Translations under genes and position numbers: made by a program
Shown here: in pieces, positions 25,868-36,308 of the stretch
Layout of the letters: every line of letters begins with the position of its first letter
Numbering within the stretch: position 1 is the first letter of the stretch
Origin: UBA4661 sp002405405
Lineage (GTDB): Bacteria; Bacteroidota; Ignavibacteria; Kapaibacteriales; UBA4661
Direction: 5' to 3'
Assembly (NCBI GenBank): GCA_036847245.1
Contig: DAIUAL010000001.1
Coordinates: forward strand, 1 to 64,000
DNA length: 64,000 nucleotides
The notes under the pieces: generated by a model
Told to the model about the DNA's origin: nothing
Seen by the model: the letters and a program-made list of their open reading frames with translations, nothing else
Database searches by the model: none

Positions 25868-28800
25868 TTATGCGGCGATGTTTTTCGCTCGTGCTTTGCG
25901 AATGCCATCTTCGACAGCTGTACGAGGAATAGCAACATCGAACCCTGTTCGTACCACTGTATTTGTGGTATCCAAGCGTGTTAGCACCTGACGGAAAGTT
26001 TGCTCTGCTTCTTCCCACCGACCAAGATAGAGTAGCGCATAAGCACGTAAATGCCGAGCATAGTTTTGTTCAGGAACAAATGTCAATGATAAATCTGCAA
26101 AGTGGAGTGATTCCTCATACTTGCGTTGATTGCCTACAAGATTTGCTAAAGAAGCCGCTGCATTTGCTGCTAAGTGCTTCGGAAGATTACCGATCTGTAA
26201 AGCAAAGAGCAGTGCTTGTTCAGCTTGATCGAAGACATGCATGAAATTCAGCGTTAAGCCGAGTTGAAGCCATGCGTAGGCATTCTCCGGTTCTTCTTTA
26301 ACATGCTGAAGCAAGAGTCGATAATTACGATCCATTTTTTGTTTCATGATGGTCATGTCTTGATCATAACCAAGATGTTCGATCATAATATCTGAATCAG
26401 CAATACCACCCCCCGCCTCAAGAATACTGGTGCTGATTTGCTCATGGACACGTCCTATGAATTTGACCTTAGGATAGCCATAGTTACGAAAGAGACGCGG
26501 GTATGCACCAACATGATGTTCAGTATCCATGTCATTTTGGCGATGTTTACTTTTGATCATACATAAGAATGCTCCAATCTTCTCATCCGCCTCTTCAACA
26601 ATAGTACGAAGACCTGCTCCTTGCTCCGGTATCAACCGCTCATCGGCATCGAGATAGAGTATCCACTTACCGGTACAGTGTTCGAGCGAGTTATTACGCG
26701 CCGATGCAAAATCATTCGTCCATGCACGATGATAAATTTTTGCGCCAAACTCTTGAGCAATAGTAAGAGTGCGGTCAGTCGAACCTGTATCAGTGATAAT
26801 GATTTCATCAACAATCCCACGCACGCTCTCTAAACAGCCCGGTAGAAAATGTTCTTCATTTTTCACAATCATGCTGAGTGAAATTAATGGAGGTTGCGCA
26901 TGTTCTGATATACTTGACTGAGGAGTCAAACGAATAGAAAAAGCCGATGCAAAAGTATGAAGATGTGTACGGAATGTTGCCAGTTCTTGTGTAGCAGACT
27001 GTGCGGGCAAAAGACGGACTAAGGTTTGCACGATATGTTGTGCTTGTGGAATACGTTCGTGCCAAATCGTCGGGCGGTGTGCATCTAGTGCTTGCATATA
27101 ATTCATGAGCAGTACTAAGCGTTCGCCTGCTGCCGCGTAGTGCCCCAGCATATACGAGGCAAGAACATCATACCATAATGCTTCGCGTTGATTCGGGAAA
27201 TATGCTAAAGATTGTCGAGCAACATGCAGCAAGCGTGTGTAATCAGTTTGTGCAAGTAGGTGTCGGGCATAAATATTTAAGACGACTGCACATTTTTGTG
27301 GTGTTGCTTTGGGGTGTGTCAGCAGTTTGCTGAGAGCATTCAGCATCTCATCATTCGAGAGATTTTCTCCAAAGGTGAGTATATGCAGAACATATTGAAA
27401 AGCACCTTCATCATTTGTTGCGCCTTGGCGCATCAATTCAGCTTCGAGGAGGGCTGTGTAACGACGAAATTTTTCACCGGTCGGCAATGTTGAATAGTGA
27501 TAAAAAACGATAGAAGGATCGAAGAGTATTTTTAAGCCCAAGCGCGTAATGCTTGCTGTTACTTGCTCGTGGATAATGCCTTCATACTGAATAGCGGGGT
27601 GTCGGCGAAAAAGACGAAGAATTTCTGTCTGTGCATGAGCATCCGACTCTTTGCTGGTAGGTGTGTGACGAATCGAAGAAATATATCCACCAATGTCGGT
27701 AGGAGCATTGCTAATGAGTGAACGAATGTGTGTGCCAATTTCCGTATTGAACCATTCATCGGAGTCAAGCATTAATACCCATGAACCGGAACAGTGTTGC
27801 AGAGCATGATTACGAGCTTGGCTATAATCATTTCGCCAAATCGTATGGACAATCTGTATGGGGGGGATATGTCCGGATTGTTCATGATGACCTTGTTCGC
27901 GAAGAGTACGGACAACATTGAGTAATTGAGCATCATCGTGCGAAGTACGATTGACAGCATTATGACTGATAATAATTTCATCGCAGCACGAAGCAAGTGA
28001 AGATAAAGCACGCAGAAGATATGGCGTATTGCTTTCTGTAAGAGAGCCGACAATGATTGCGCCGGAGAGTAATATTGTGCGAGAAGAATTGTCATGGTCC
28101 TGTGCTGATCCTTGAGTAGTGAATGCCTGTAATGCTTGTTCAGCTTGAGCAAGAAACTGCGGTAGATCAGTACGTTGCGGTTGAAGGTGAATTGCTTGCT
28201 TAAGTAGTGCTACAGCATCGGCAGGTCGTTGGAGCCGTAAAGCAATATTAGCTTCACCAACAATGCAAGCAATATCATTGGGAGCATGTTTACGACCTTC
28301 GTGAAAACAGAGAAGTGCACGATGCCATTCTTGCAAGCCTGTATAACATTGTCCCATCTTAAAATAAACTTGTTCAGGAACAACATGGTACTCACTCTCG
28401 AATCCTGAGGTCGGTTCAGCTAATGTTCGATGTAAGTCTTCAAAGATTGACAGTGCTGAACGAAAATCAGATTCAGCCAAGAGAACATCGCCCGCGATCA
28501 ATGATGCTAGTGTCTGTCGTGGCTTTCTGCGTAAAGATTCACGAGCAATACGCAAACTCAAATCGAGTTGTTTGGTTTGATACAATGCTAACGCATAAAA
28601 ATTGAGTGCTTCGATGACTAAATGTTCAGCGAGCTTTGGCGTAGATATATGGTGCATATGATCGGTTGCCGGTAGATGCATCGCACGCAAGATATTGTCA
28701 AGAGCCATGTGGAAATCGTCAAGTGCTTCTGTATGGCGACCAAGTGCAAGCAGTGTTTTTGCTCGTTGAAAAAGAGCATAGCGGTTATCAGGTGTTGTCT

Positions 28801-29404
28801 GGAGTGTCGTATTGAGCATAGCGAGATTACGCTCTTGTTTCTCACGCATAGCAGTTGGAGAAAGATTATATCCCAAATGCGTGAAGACAATAGTCGAAGG
28901 TTGGATGAGGAGACCTGCTTGTTGAATGGCATCGGTAATTTGTTCATGAATGATACCCTGCCAACGGATGCGATCATCACGCCGAAAGATTCGTGTTGCT
29001 TGCGCAGTAAAAACATCACTGCCACCATTAGTCCGAGCAGAGTGTGAGCGCAAATGAACAAGTATGCCACCAACTTCTTGCGGAGCAGTACGCAAGATAT
29101 CAGCACATGTTGAGGCATTTTCAAGTCGTTCGTCTGCGTCAATACTGAGTATCCATGGTGCTTGTGCGAATTCGAGACAAACATTGCGTGCTTGAGCAAA
29201 ATCATTCTGCCATGTAGACTGGATGACGTGACAACCAAGCGATTCAGCTAATGGTTGTGTGCCATCAGTTGATCCCGTATCAACAACAATGAATTCAACG
29301 GGAAATGCTTCAGCAAGTGGTCGTACTGAAGCGATACAATCCGCAAGCATGTAAACTTCATTTTTAGTAATCAGACAGACAGAGAGAAAAGGAGTCGAAT
29401 TCAT
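25868..29404 (-). CDS. Giant protein with three glycosyltransferase-2 domains and TPR repeats
   Basis: An intact 1,178-residue frame contains three GT-A family-2 domains, near residues 8-220, 455-690 and 845-1070. Each has an acidic nucleotide-sugar triplet (IDADER, LDSDEW, LDADER), an NDFxxARN or NDYSQARN helix and a later (I/V)HEQ motif, as in SunS-like and TPR-linked GT2 proteins. The first and third also have VDTGSTDGT/TDTGSTDRT nucleotide-binding loops. In the middle domain this loop is degenerate (SHNAVNRTSHDD), so it may be weak or inactive. TPR-like helix pairs fill the linkers and the C-terminus. No signal peptide is seen, so action in the cytoplasm on sugars, proteins or glycans is likely. 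The acceptor is unknown. ATG 29404 is preferred over a TTG seven codons upstream. Confidence 0.8.
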   Translation of the reverse strand: MNSTPFLSVCLITKNEVYMLADCIASVRPLAEAFPVEFIVVDTGSTDGTQPLAESLGCHVIQSTWQNDFAQARNVCLEFAQAPWILSIDADERLENASTCADILRTAPQEVGGILVHLRSHSARTNGGSDVFTAQATRIFRRDDRIRWQGIIHEQITDAIQQAGLLIQPSTIVFTHLGYNLSPTAMREKQERNLAMLNTTLQTTPDNRYALFQRAKTLLALGRHTEALDDFHMALDNILRAMHLPATDHMHHISTPKLAEHLVIEALNFYALALYQTKQLDLSLRIARESLRRKPRQTLASLIAGDVLLAESDFRSALSIFEDLHRTLAEPTSGFESEYHVVPEQVYFKMGQCYTGLQEWHRALLCFHEGRKHAPNDIACIVGEANIALRLQRPADAVALLKQAIHLQPQRTDLPQFLAQAEQALQAFTTQGSAQDHDNSSRTILLSGAIIVGSLTESNTPYLLRALSSLASCCDEIIISHNAVNRTSHDDAQLLNVVRTLREQGHHEQSGHIPPIQIVHTIWRNDYSQARNHALQHCSGSWVLMLDSDEWFNTEIGTHIRSLISNAPTDIGGYISSIRHTPTSKESDAHAQTEILRLFRRHPAIQYEGIIHEQVTASITRLGLKILFDPSIVFYHYSTLPTGEKFRRYTALLEAELMRQGATNDEGAFQYVLHILTFGENLSNDEMLNALSKLLTHPKATPQKCAVVLNIYARHLLAQTDYTRLLHVARQSLAYFPNQREALWYDVLASYMLGHYAAAGERLVLLMNYMQALDAHRPTIWHERIPQAQHIVQTLVRLLPAQSATQELATFRTHLHTFASAFSIRLTPQSSISEHAQPPLISLSMIVKNEEHFLPGCLESVRGIVDEIIITDTGSTDRTLTIAQEFGAKIYHRAWTNDFASARNNSLEHCTGKWILYLDADERLIPEQGAGLRTIVEEADEKIGAFLCMIKSKHRQNDMDTEHHVGAYPRLFRNYGYPKVKFIGRVHEQISTSILEAGGGIADSDIMIEHLGYDQDMTIMKQKMDRNYRLLLQHVKEEPENAYAWLQLGLTLNFMHVFDQAEQALLFALQIGNLPKHLAANAAASLANLVGNQRKYEESLHFADLSLTFVPEQNYARHLRAYALLYLGRWEEAEQTFRQVLTRLDTTNTVVRTGFDVAIPRTAVEDGIRKARAKNIAA

Positions 29405-29505
29405 AAGAGAACAACAGCTACACAAAAAGAATACGATTCAGAAGAATGCTGATAGACACAGGGCATGTGTTTATGTACAGACTTTACAAGTTAGGTTGTT
29501 GGTTG

Positions 29506-31821
29506 CTAGTGCATACCAATAGGGGTAAGAAAAAATGTCTGCATGACGCCTTTGCCTTTAACCTCAATAGGTTGACGGGATTCGACTACAATATCTAAAG
29601 GCATACCAATTTGCTCAATAAGTGTACAACGGTATGTATTTGGTGCAATTTCTTCCACACCCGGTGAATTGAGTAGTACTTGCATGAAACGCTCGGATAC
29701 ATGGATGCGTCCTTCTGCACCGTGAGATTCCATACGCGACGCGGTATTCACCGAATCACCCCATAAATCGTAAGCAAATTTATGCTTACCAATAACGCCT
29801 GCCACACAAGGACCACAGTGTATTCCGATGCGAAGATTGACATTGGTAGCAGTGATTTCCCGAATGGTATTCAACGAACGCAGCATGCTGGCGGCAAAAA
29901 ATGTTATCCGCACGGCATGAGCATCTGTAACCTCGGGAATACCACCGGCAATCATGTAGCAATCTCCAATTGTTTTGATTTTTTCTAATTGATACAGCAG
30001 CGAGGCATCATCAAATTCGCTGAACATCCAATTAAGAAGTTGCACAAGTTCGCTGGCAGAAGTACGTGCAGAAAGCTTCGTAAATCCAACCATATCTGCA
30101 AAGAGTACTGATACATTGTCATAGCTGTCGGCAATGAGTTCACTTCCTAATTTAAAACGCTGACCAATTGAACGTGGGAGAATGTTGCTCAAGAGTTTTT
30201 CGGATTGTTCTTTCTGTTCTTCAATTAAATGTTTCTGCTCTAAAATTTCTGCATTCTGAAGTTGAATTTCTGAGTTCTGTGCTTGTGTCTCTTCGAGAAG
30301 ATCAGCGATGCGTTGTTGCGCTTGTGCTGACGCAAGTACAGAAGCAATATTATCAGCGAGGGCTCCAAAAAGATCAAGATCTTGTTGAGTAAATGACTCC
30401 ATTGAGCCAAACTCTGCAACGGCTAAACAAGTATCTTGAAAGATGAATGGTACAGCACAATAGTGCTGTGCTTGCAGTGTGCCAAGGGCACTGGCAACAC
30501 CGTGATGAGCTAATGATTGTAAAGTATAGTTTTCTGTTTGCGGTGATGTTGCAGAAACAGATTGATGATGCCGGACAGGTTCGGTAATGCGACTGTTTTG
30601 TATGTCAGCTTGGATGATAGAACGATGCTCGTAGCTACTCCCGATAATGCCTTCACCAGTACAAAATGTCTGGCGAATAGAACTTGGGTCAGGACAACTA
30701 TATGTTGCATTAAGTTCAAGATATACTTGATTGTTGACAGTACGAACTTTTCGCAGATACAATGATGCCGTGATGCTGCTTGTTAGCTCAGCAAGCATAC
30801 GGAGGATATCGGTTGTAAGTGTGTCAAGATGGTTAGCATTACGTGCGAGTGAGGCAATACGATAGCGAAGATCGTCATAATACTTCTGCGTTTCGATTGC
30901 TTCCATTGAAGTATTCATAAGTGCAGCAAGTGTAGCAAGTTCATCATTTTTCTTTTTGATAAACTGTAGCTTCTTCTTGCGCTCTGACGACGATGATTGA
31001 AATGCTTGTGTAATGGTGCGAAAGGAGAAACGTATTCTACGGAGAATAACAATGGTCGAAGCGATAAGAAATGTCAATAGAATAGTCGTGCCAACCACCG
31101 CGGTAATATTTTTTATACGATCAAGTTCTTGCTCGTGGAGCATGACTGTATCTGCACCACGATGAACCAGAGCATGAAGTTCACTACTTCGTAGAGACAA
31201 CTCTCGGCAATACTCAGAGAGTCGCTGTGCTTCAAGCCTATATTCCGCTTCCCCAAGCAACTCATCTTCATCAAGGATCTTTCTGAGGGTGAATTGGATA
31301 TCATTTCTGATAATGATTATAGACTTCGCAACCGCTATTTCATGAGGTTCCGTTAAGGCAAAGAATGTTTTTTGCCATATAGTCTCAGACTCATTCATTC
31401 CCTGCTCAATTTGCATGCGTAGTTGTTTAATACCACTTTGAAAGGAATCTTGAGTACTGCTACTAGAAGGGGTATCAGAAGACTTCTTATATTCGATCAG
31501 TAGGTTAGGTAGGGCAGTTGTATACCACATCTGTAGGCGGTAGAGACCATTCATGGACTGAATGCGATGCATGTACATATCCTGCATGGAGGCCATGGTC
31601 TGCTTTTTTAAGTAAAGAACTGTACCGCCCAATATTCCTACAAAAACGGCACAAATAATCATAAGCCGGGTAATCTGCTGAGCAATCCATGATTGCTGTT
31701 TGGCGGAGCGCGAGGCACCTTGTGCAGATTGGGGAGTGGGTATAGTAGATGATTGAGCAGTAATCTTCTTTTTCAATGACAGATGAAGATCTTGCCAAGA
31801 ATCTCGATAGGAATTACTCAT
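29506..31821 (-). CDS. Membrane-bound class III adenylate cyclase with GAF domain
   Basis: A 771-residue receptor-type cyclase. It has two membrane helices (ITRLMIICAVFVGILGG near residue 50 and AVVGTTILLTFLIAST near 240) around a periplasmic helical sensor, then a linker, a GAF domain (about 325-500), a coiled coil and the cyclase domain from about 543. Metal-binding Asps lie in FADMVGFT (D576) and TIGD (D620). Lys616 in KIKTIGD and Asp685 in AYDLWGD are the adenine-selecting pair, so ATP, not GTP, is predicted. Asn692 and Arg696 complete the site. The product would be cAMP. The start ATG overlaps the stop of the upstream TPR-GAF gene by ATGA, so the pair is translationally coupled. Confidence 0.88.
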   Translation of the reverse strand: MSNSYRDSWQDLHLSLKKKITAQSSTIPTPQSAQGASRSAKQQSWIAQQITRLMIICAVFVGILGGTVLYLKKQTMASMQDMYMHRIQSMNGLYRLQMWYTTALPNLLIEYKKSSDTPSSSSTQDSFQSGIKQLRMQIEQGMNESETIWQKTFFALTEPHEIAVAKSIIIIRNDIQFTLRKILDEDELLGEAEYRLEAQRLSEYCRELSLRSSELHALVHRGADTVMLHEQELDRIKNITAVVGTTILLTFLIASTIVILRRIRFSFRTITQAFQSSSSERKKKLQFIKKKNDELATLAALMNTSMEAIETQKYYDDLRYRIASLARNANHLDTLTTDILRMLAELTSSITASLYLRKVRTVNNQVYLELNATYSCPDPSSIRQTFCTGEGIIGSSYEHRSIIQADIQNSRITEPVRHHQSVSATSPQTENYTLQSLAHHGVASALGTLQAQHYCAVPFIFQDTCLAVAEFGSMESFTQQDLDLFGALADNIASVLASAQAQQRIADLLEETQAQNSEIQLQNAEILEQKHLIEEQKEQSEKLLSNILPRSIGQRFKLGSELIADSYDNVSVLFADMVGFTKLSARTSASELVQLLNWMFSEFDDASLLYQLEKIKTIGDCYMIAGGIPEVTDAHAVRITFFAASMLRSLNTIREITATNVNLRIGIHCGPCVAGVIGKHKFAYDLWGDSVNTASRMESHGAEGRIHVSERFMQVLLNSPGVEEIAPNTYRCTLIEQIGMPLDIVVESRQPIEVKGKGVMQTFFLTPIGMH

Positions 31822-33746
31822 AACATTGCCCCGGAAGTGAGTGACGCTGTTATGGTACTATCTGCATGTTGTAGTGAATGGGTGGCATGATCTGACTGTT
31901 CAGATTGCCTCATGCTGAGTTGAGAGGAGTCCAAGATATGGTTGTGTCGATAAGTTAATAGTGCCAGTGCGATACTTTCACCGATAATTGATGCTAATGT
32001 TTGTTGCTGATGATTTATGGAATGAAGACAAGCGCATTCAATAACGGCAAGAACTTCTTTTTTATAGAGGCAGGGAATTGCCATCATGTAGTGTGGTGCT
32101 GTACGCCCAGCCGCCGATACGACAAAAGTAGGGCTGCCAGATAATGATGAAGTACTATTCTCAGCATTATCGGGAGTCGATTCTCCCAAGGACATAATGA
32201 CAATTGTACCATTCCGCACAGATTGTCCGCAAATACCTTCACCTGTGCGAAAACGTACAAGTGGGTGTTGGTGAGAAACAGCAAACCCTCCTATAAACTC
32301 AAACAGATCTTTATGTGCAACTTGGTCGTATGGATGGGTAGAAGAGGCAACAAAATGATTCTGATTGTTGTGAGCAATATCACAGCGAGTGTACAGACAT
32401 ACAACAGAAGAGTCAAGATATTTGGCAATAAAGCTCGAAATATTGAGAGATAGTTCGTGCAGAGAGGTACTTTCCTGAATAATACGGGCAGCAGAAGACT
32501 GACCTTCCTTCAGCCATAACACTTGTTGTTCTGCAATACGCAATGTTTCAATTTCATTACGTTGCTGTTCCATCGCACGAATAGTTTTTGCTTGCTTGCG
32601 CGCATTTCGAACCAAGTAAAAAAAACTCAGAGCAACAAAAACAGCAATGATGACAATAATTGATCGAGTTAAAACTTCTTGTCGTTGACTAGAGAGAGCG
32701 AGCTTGTCAGCAGATGCTTTGTGCTCCCACTCATTCTCAAGATGAGTAGCTTCTGTTTCAAACTGAATTTTACGATGAGTGATCGTTATAATGAGCCGAG
32801 AGTAGTAATTGCTGTATTTATAAGCGGAGTCATATTGTTTGAGCGATGCATAAATATTTCGCAAAAGTTCTACGGCACTTTCTTCATCCGGCTCGTTTGA
32901 AAGTTTTTTTGCACGCGCCAATGCTTGTTGAGCCAATGAAATTGCGTCTTTTGCTTTGCCTAATGCAAAGAGAATTTCCGCCTTTTCTTGGTATGCATTG
33001 TTTTTTTCATACGTTGATCGATTAGTTTCTGCCAAATAAATGGCAGAATCAATCATAAGTGTAGCCGGTTTTAACTGCCCCATGGTTTTGTAAAATCGTG
33101 CCAAATAAACATACGCCGTGGTGATATTGGCAGTATCTTTAATCGAGTGATGTGATCGCAAGAATAAGCAACGTTGATAGTTAATGTTTGCCTGAGTATA
33201 ATTATCCAATTCTTTATACAAGTCACCGAGGCGTAATGCCGCATATGCCATGCCGATGGTATCGTTTTGTTCGGTGAACATTTGCTGACTTTCCGACATA
33301 TAGGAGAGAGCTTCACCGAATTTTTTTTTATACACTAGCATTTCACCGATATTCAGCTTGCAATAGGCGAACTCGCGCGGGGTCTGCGCACTTATTCCTA
33401 ACGATTCAATTTTTTTGAAAACATCCAAACCACGATCATAGTCCTTGATATTGCGAAAAATGATGCCGATATAGTTTGCCGGCTCAATGAATCGTTGGGG
33501 TAGTCGAAAATTTGTAGCTAACTCCATCGCTTCTCTGCCATAGCGAACTGCGGCATTAATGTCATTCTTACGATAGAGCCATGCTAAACGCGTCAGTGGA
33601 GCAATACGAGAAGTATCATTGTAGGTAAGCAAGAGAGACTTTAAACTATCCGCTTCAGAGATTTGTGCACGAAGACGACAAGAAGAGAATAGGAGACCAA
33701 TGCCAAGCAGAAGACCTATGCCAATATATTTGGTGATTCTACACAT
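31818..33746 (-). CDS. TPR-TM-GAF sensor protein coupled to the adenylate cyclase
   Basis: A 642-residue protein with an export signal (IGIGLLLGIGLLFSSC, possibly a lipoprotein signal). About 330 residues of periplasmic TPR-type helices follow (for example YRKNDINAAVRYGREAMELA and LYKELDNYTQANINY). Next come one membrane helix (IIVIIAVFVALSFFYLV), a coiled coil, and a GAF domain at about 430-600 with FRTGEGICGQSVRNG and MMAIPCLYKKEVLAVIE. No kinase, cyclase or DNA-binding output domain is attached. It resembles the sensory half of Bacteroidota TPR histidine kinases. Because its stop overlaps the cyclase start, it probably signals through that cyclase. ATG 33746 is chosen over a TTG 18 codons upstream. 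Confidence 0.7.
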   Translation of the reverse strand: MCRITKYIGIGLLLGIGLLFSSCRLRAQISEADSLKSLLLTYNDTSRIAPLTRLAWLYRKNDINAAVRYGREAMELATNFRLPQRFIEPANYIGIIFRNIKDYDRGLDVFKKIESLGISAQTPREFAYCKLNIGEMLVYKKKFGEALSYMSESQQMFTEQNDTIGMAYAALRLGDLYKELDNYTQANINYQRCLFLRSHHSIKDTANITTAYVYLARFYKTMGQLKPATLMIDSAIYLAETNRSTYEKNNAYQEKAEILFALGKAKDAISLAQQALARAKKLSNEPDEESAVELLRNIYASLKQYDSAYKYSNYYSRLIITITHRKIQFETEATHLENEWEHKASADKLALSSQRQEVLTRSIIVIIAVFVALSFFYLVRNARKQAKTIRAMEQQRNEIETLRIAEQQVLWLKEGQSSAARIIQESTSLHELSLNISSFIAKYLDSSVVCLYTRCDIAHNNQNHFVASSTHPYDQVAHKDLFEFIGGFAVSHQHPLVRFRTGEGICGQSVRNGTIVIMSLGESTPDNAENSTSSLSGSPTFVVSAAGRTAPHYMMAIPCLYKKEVLAVIECACLHSINHQQQTLASIIGESIALALLTYRHNHILDSSQLSMRQSEQSDHATHSLQHADSTITASLTSGAML

Positions 33747-34033
33747 ACATGGTAGGAGAAAATAAAGATGAGTCTCTGAGCAAGAGTTTCTGATATACAA
33801 TATGCTTGATGTGTACGATGATTCTATAATCTAAGTAACCGTAAGCATTTGCTTCTCATTTTAAAAATTGGCAGAACGTAATCGCCAACTGAAATTTAAG
33901 TAAATTGGATTGTGTTCTTTGCAAAAAAGTAGAGACAAAATCGAGGAAACACACAATATTCCTTGCTTTCTTTTATGCAAAGTAGCAGAACACGATATTT
34001 CTATTTTTTCTTTTCATTTTTTAGAGATACACT

Positions 34034-34210
34034 ATGTTTGGTTTAGGAACACCCGAATTACTTATTATCGGTCTCGCCCTTGTCTTGATGTTTGGTGCGC
34101 GAAAAATTCCTGAATTAATGCGTGGTTTAGGTTCGGGGATTAAAGAATTCAAGAAAGCATCTTCGGTCGAAGATGATGATGCTTCCAATAAACCCGCAAT
34201 GAAATCATAA
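34034..34210 (+). CDS. tatA: Sec-independent translocase TatA
   Basis: A 58-residue TatA, below common ORF length cut-offs. It begins [25 protein letters not shown] in two parts: a membrane helix, then the [16 protein letters not shown] hinge and amphipathic helix (the family FGPKKLP-GLG motif), then IKEFKK and an acidic/Lys tail. TatA forms the translocation pore for folded proteins. It precedes a TatB-like gene by 106 bp. tatC is not in the window. A polyT-rich segment lies just upstream. Confidence 0.9.
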   Translation: MFGLGTPELLIIGLALVLMFGARKIPELMRGLGSGIKEFKKASSVEDDDASNKPAMKS

Positions 34211-34316
34211 ATAACCCTATGCTTCGCGTGTGACAAACAGTCATGATCTTGCACGAATAAGGCTTGATTGGAGCATGTCTGCGATGTTCTCTTGATTTTC
34301 ATTATCATCAACATAT

Positions 34317-34751
34317 ATGTTTGATATTGGTGGTGGTGAATTGCTCCTGATTGTTCTGGCAATTCTCCTTCTTTTTGGTCCAAAAAAAATACCTGAGCTT
34401 GCACAAATGTTTGGAAAAGGTTTGGCACAATTTCGTAAAGCTCAAACCGAATTTCAACGCAATCTTAATGCTGTAAGTGATGAAATTCAGCAAGAAGCAG
34501 TCGCTGTCCAACAGCACATTGAGTATGTACCACCAAGCGGTGCTGTACCAACTGTTCATGATACAATGGTCGCACACGCAGAAAGTATAGAAAGCACGAC
34601 GCACTCTTCGATAAATATATCGAATCATGATAAGCGTGCCGAGACAACGCACAATGTTGAGAATAATACACCGGAAAGTAGTCCACTCAACGAAGTTCCA
34701 GTTCAACCTATCGTTATTCGACCGGCTTCTACTTCGGTTGCGCGTTCGTAG
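34317..34751 (+). CDS. TatA/TatB-family translocase protein
   Basis: The N-terminal 45 residues follow the TatA/B pattern: IGGGELLLIVLAILLLFGPKKIPE, longer than I quote in full, then an amphipathic helix LAQMFGKGLAQFRKAQTEFQ. The Gly/Glu start, the longer helix and the 90-residue acidic, Ser/Thr/Asn-rich tail fit TatB better than TatA, but the two cannot be separated with confidence here. With the upstream TatA it would supply the small subunits of the twin-arginine pathway. Confidence 0.75.
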   Translation: MFDIGGGELLLIVLAILLLFGPKKIPELAQMFGKGLAQFRKAQTEFQRNLNAVSDEIQQEAVAVQQHIEYVPPSGAVPTVHDTMVAHAESIESTTHSSINISNHDKRAETTHNVENNTPESSPLNEVPVQPIVIRPASTSVARS

Positions 34752-34886
34752 TCAATAATGTTTTATTATTTATCCTTGAAGGTCATTTTAAGATAATATT
34801 CGGCTATCATACTCCGATATATACATCATGTTCGACCTATTTGTTGTTTTGACGTTTTTCTTTTCTTTTTCTCTTGTTACTGTTAT

Positions 34887-36308
34887 ATGACTTTTTCGTA
34901 TCTGCATGACCGTCGTGCTTTTCAAGAACAAACGCTTACCTGTGTAGCACGTACTCAAGAGTGTCTTGAGCGTATTCATGAATCAGCTAATCTTAATATC
35001 TTTATCACGGTCACCGGGGAGCATGCGATTGCTTCGGCACAAGAGTCTGATGCACGGTTTGCGCAAGGTAATCCACGTCCTTTAGAGGGAATGATTATCG
35101 CTATTAAGGATAATATTTCAACGAAGGGTGTACGAACAACATGTGCCTCAAAAATTCTACATAACTATGTGCCTGTATACGATGCGACAGTGATTGAGCG
35201 GCTACAGAATGCAGGGGCAATCCTCATTGGCAAGACCAATATGGATGAGTTTGCAATGGGGTCGTCGAACGAGAACTCTGCATACGGTGCAGTACGTAAT
35301 CCCATACATCAAGAATATGTTCCCGGAGGGTCTTCGGGAGGATCTGCGGCCGCAGTTGCGGCGGGCATGTGTCATACTTCACTCGGTTCTGATACAGGTG
35401 GTTCTGTACGTCAACCCGGATCATTTTGTGGCTTAGTTGCCCTTAAGCCGACATATGGACGTGTGTCGCGCTATGGGCTGGTTGCATTTGGTTCATCGCT
35501 CGATCAAATTGGTGTCTTTGCAACAAATGCCGATGATTGTTCAGCGGTGTTAGATGTTATCGCAGGCAAAGACGATCGCGATGCTACTAGTGCTCCGATT
35601 GCCAATAGCCGAGCGCATGAAGAATTAAAACTGCCTTTGCCGGAGAAATTTACTCTTGCAGTGCTTGATATAGCACAACTGCAAGGATGCGATGCAGAAG
35701 TTCTGAGTGCCTATCAGTCCATGCAAGAACGTTACAAAGCATTAGGGGCAATCATAGAAACAGTCAAGATTGATCTTGCTGACCTATCTATTCCTACATA
35801 CTATGTGATTGCAACAGCAGAGGCATCATCTAATTTGGCACGGTATGATGGTATTCGTTTCGGCTTACGTGTCAATGGAGTGAATGACGATGACGACGTA
35901 TATGTTATGTCGCGTACGCAAGGCTTTGGTGCAGAAGTAAAGCGTCGTATTATGCTTGGAAATTATGTTTTATCCTCCGGATATTACGATGCATACTATA
36001 CAAAGGCTCTTAAAATTCGGCGCTTGATGGCAGAAAGCTATAAGCGTATTTTTACTCGTGCACATGCTTTGCTTTTGCCTACATCACCGGTATTGCCTTT
36101 CAAATTGGGCGAAAAAACATCTGATCCTCTTGCTATGTATCTTGCCGATATTTTTACAGTCTCGGCAAATTTGGCAGGCATTCCGGGTTTATCGATACCG
36201 GCAGGCGTATCCGCAGAGGGTTTACCTATTGGTATGCAACTTTTGGGTGATCATTTTAAAGAAAGCGAACTCCTTCGATATGCTCACTATGCTCTACAAT
36301 CCGCGTAA
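34887..36308 (+). CDS. gatA: Asp/Glu-tRNA amidotransferase subunit A
   Basis: GatA is the amidase subunit that releases ammonia from glutamine for tRNA-dependent amidation. The amidase signature is intact: the catalytic Lys in IAIKDN, GKTNMDEFAMGSSNENSAYG, then VPGGSSGGSAAAVAAG with the cis-Ser and nucleophile Ser in GSDTGGSVRQPGSFCGL, and KPTYGRVSRYGLVAFGSSLDQIG. The length of 473 residues is normal. Downstream, a TPR gene begins within the last 20 bases. gatC is at 9660-9944. Confidence 0.95.
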   Translation: MTFSYLHDRRAFQEQTLTCVARTQECLERIHESANLNIFITVTGEHAIASAQESDARFAQGNPRPLEGMIIAIKDNISTKGVRTTCASKILHNYVPVYDATVIERLQNAGAILIGKTNMDEFAMGSSNENSAYGAVRNPIHQEYVPGGSSGGSAAAVAAGMCHTSLGSDTGGSVRQPGSFCGLVALKPTYGRVSRYGLVAFGSSLDQIGVFATNADDCSAVLDVIAGKDDRDATSAPIANSRAHEELKLPLPEKFTLAVLDIAQLQGCDAEVLSAYQSMQERYKALGAIIETVKIDLADLSIPTYYVIATAEASSNLARYDGIRFGLRVNGVNDDDDVYVMSRTQGFGAEVKRRIMLGNYVLSSGYYDAYYTKALKIRRLMAESYKRIFTRAHALLLPTSPVLPFKLGEKTSDPLAMYLADIFTVSANLAGIPGLSIPAGVSAEGLPIGMQLLGDHFKESELLRYAHYALQSA

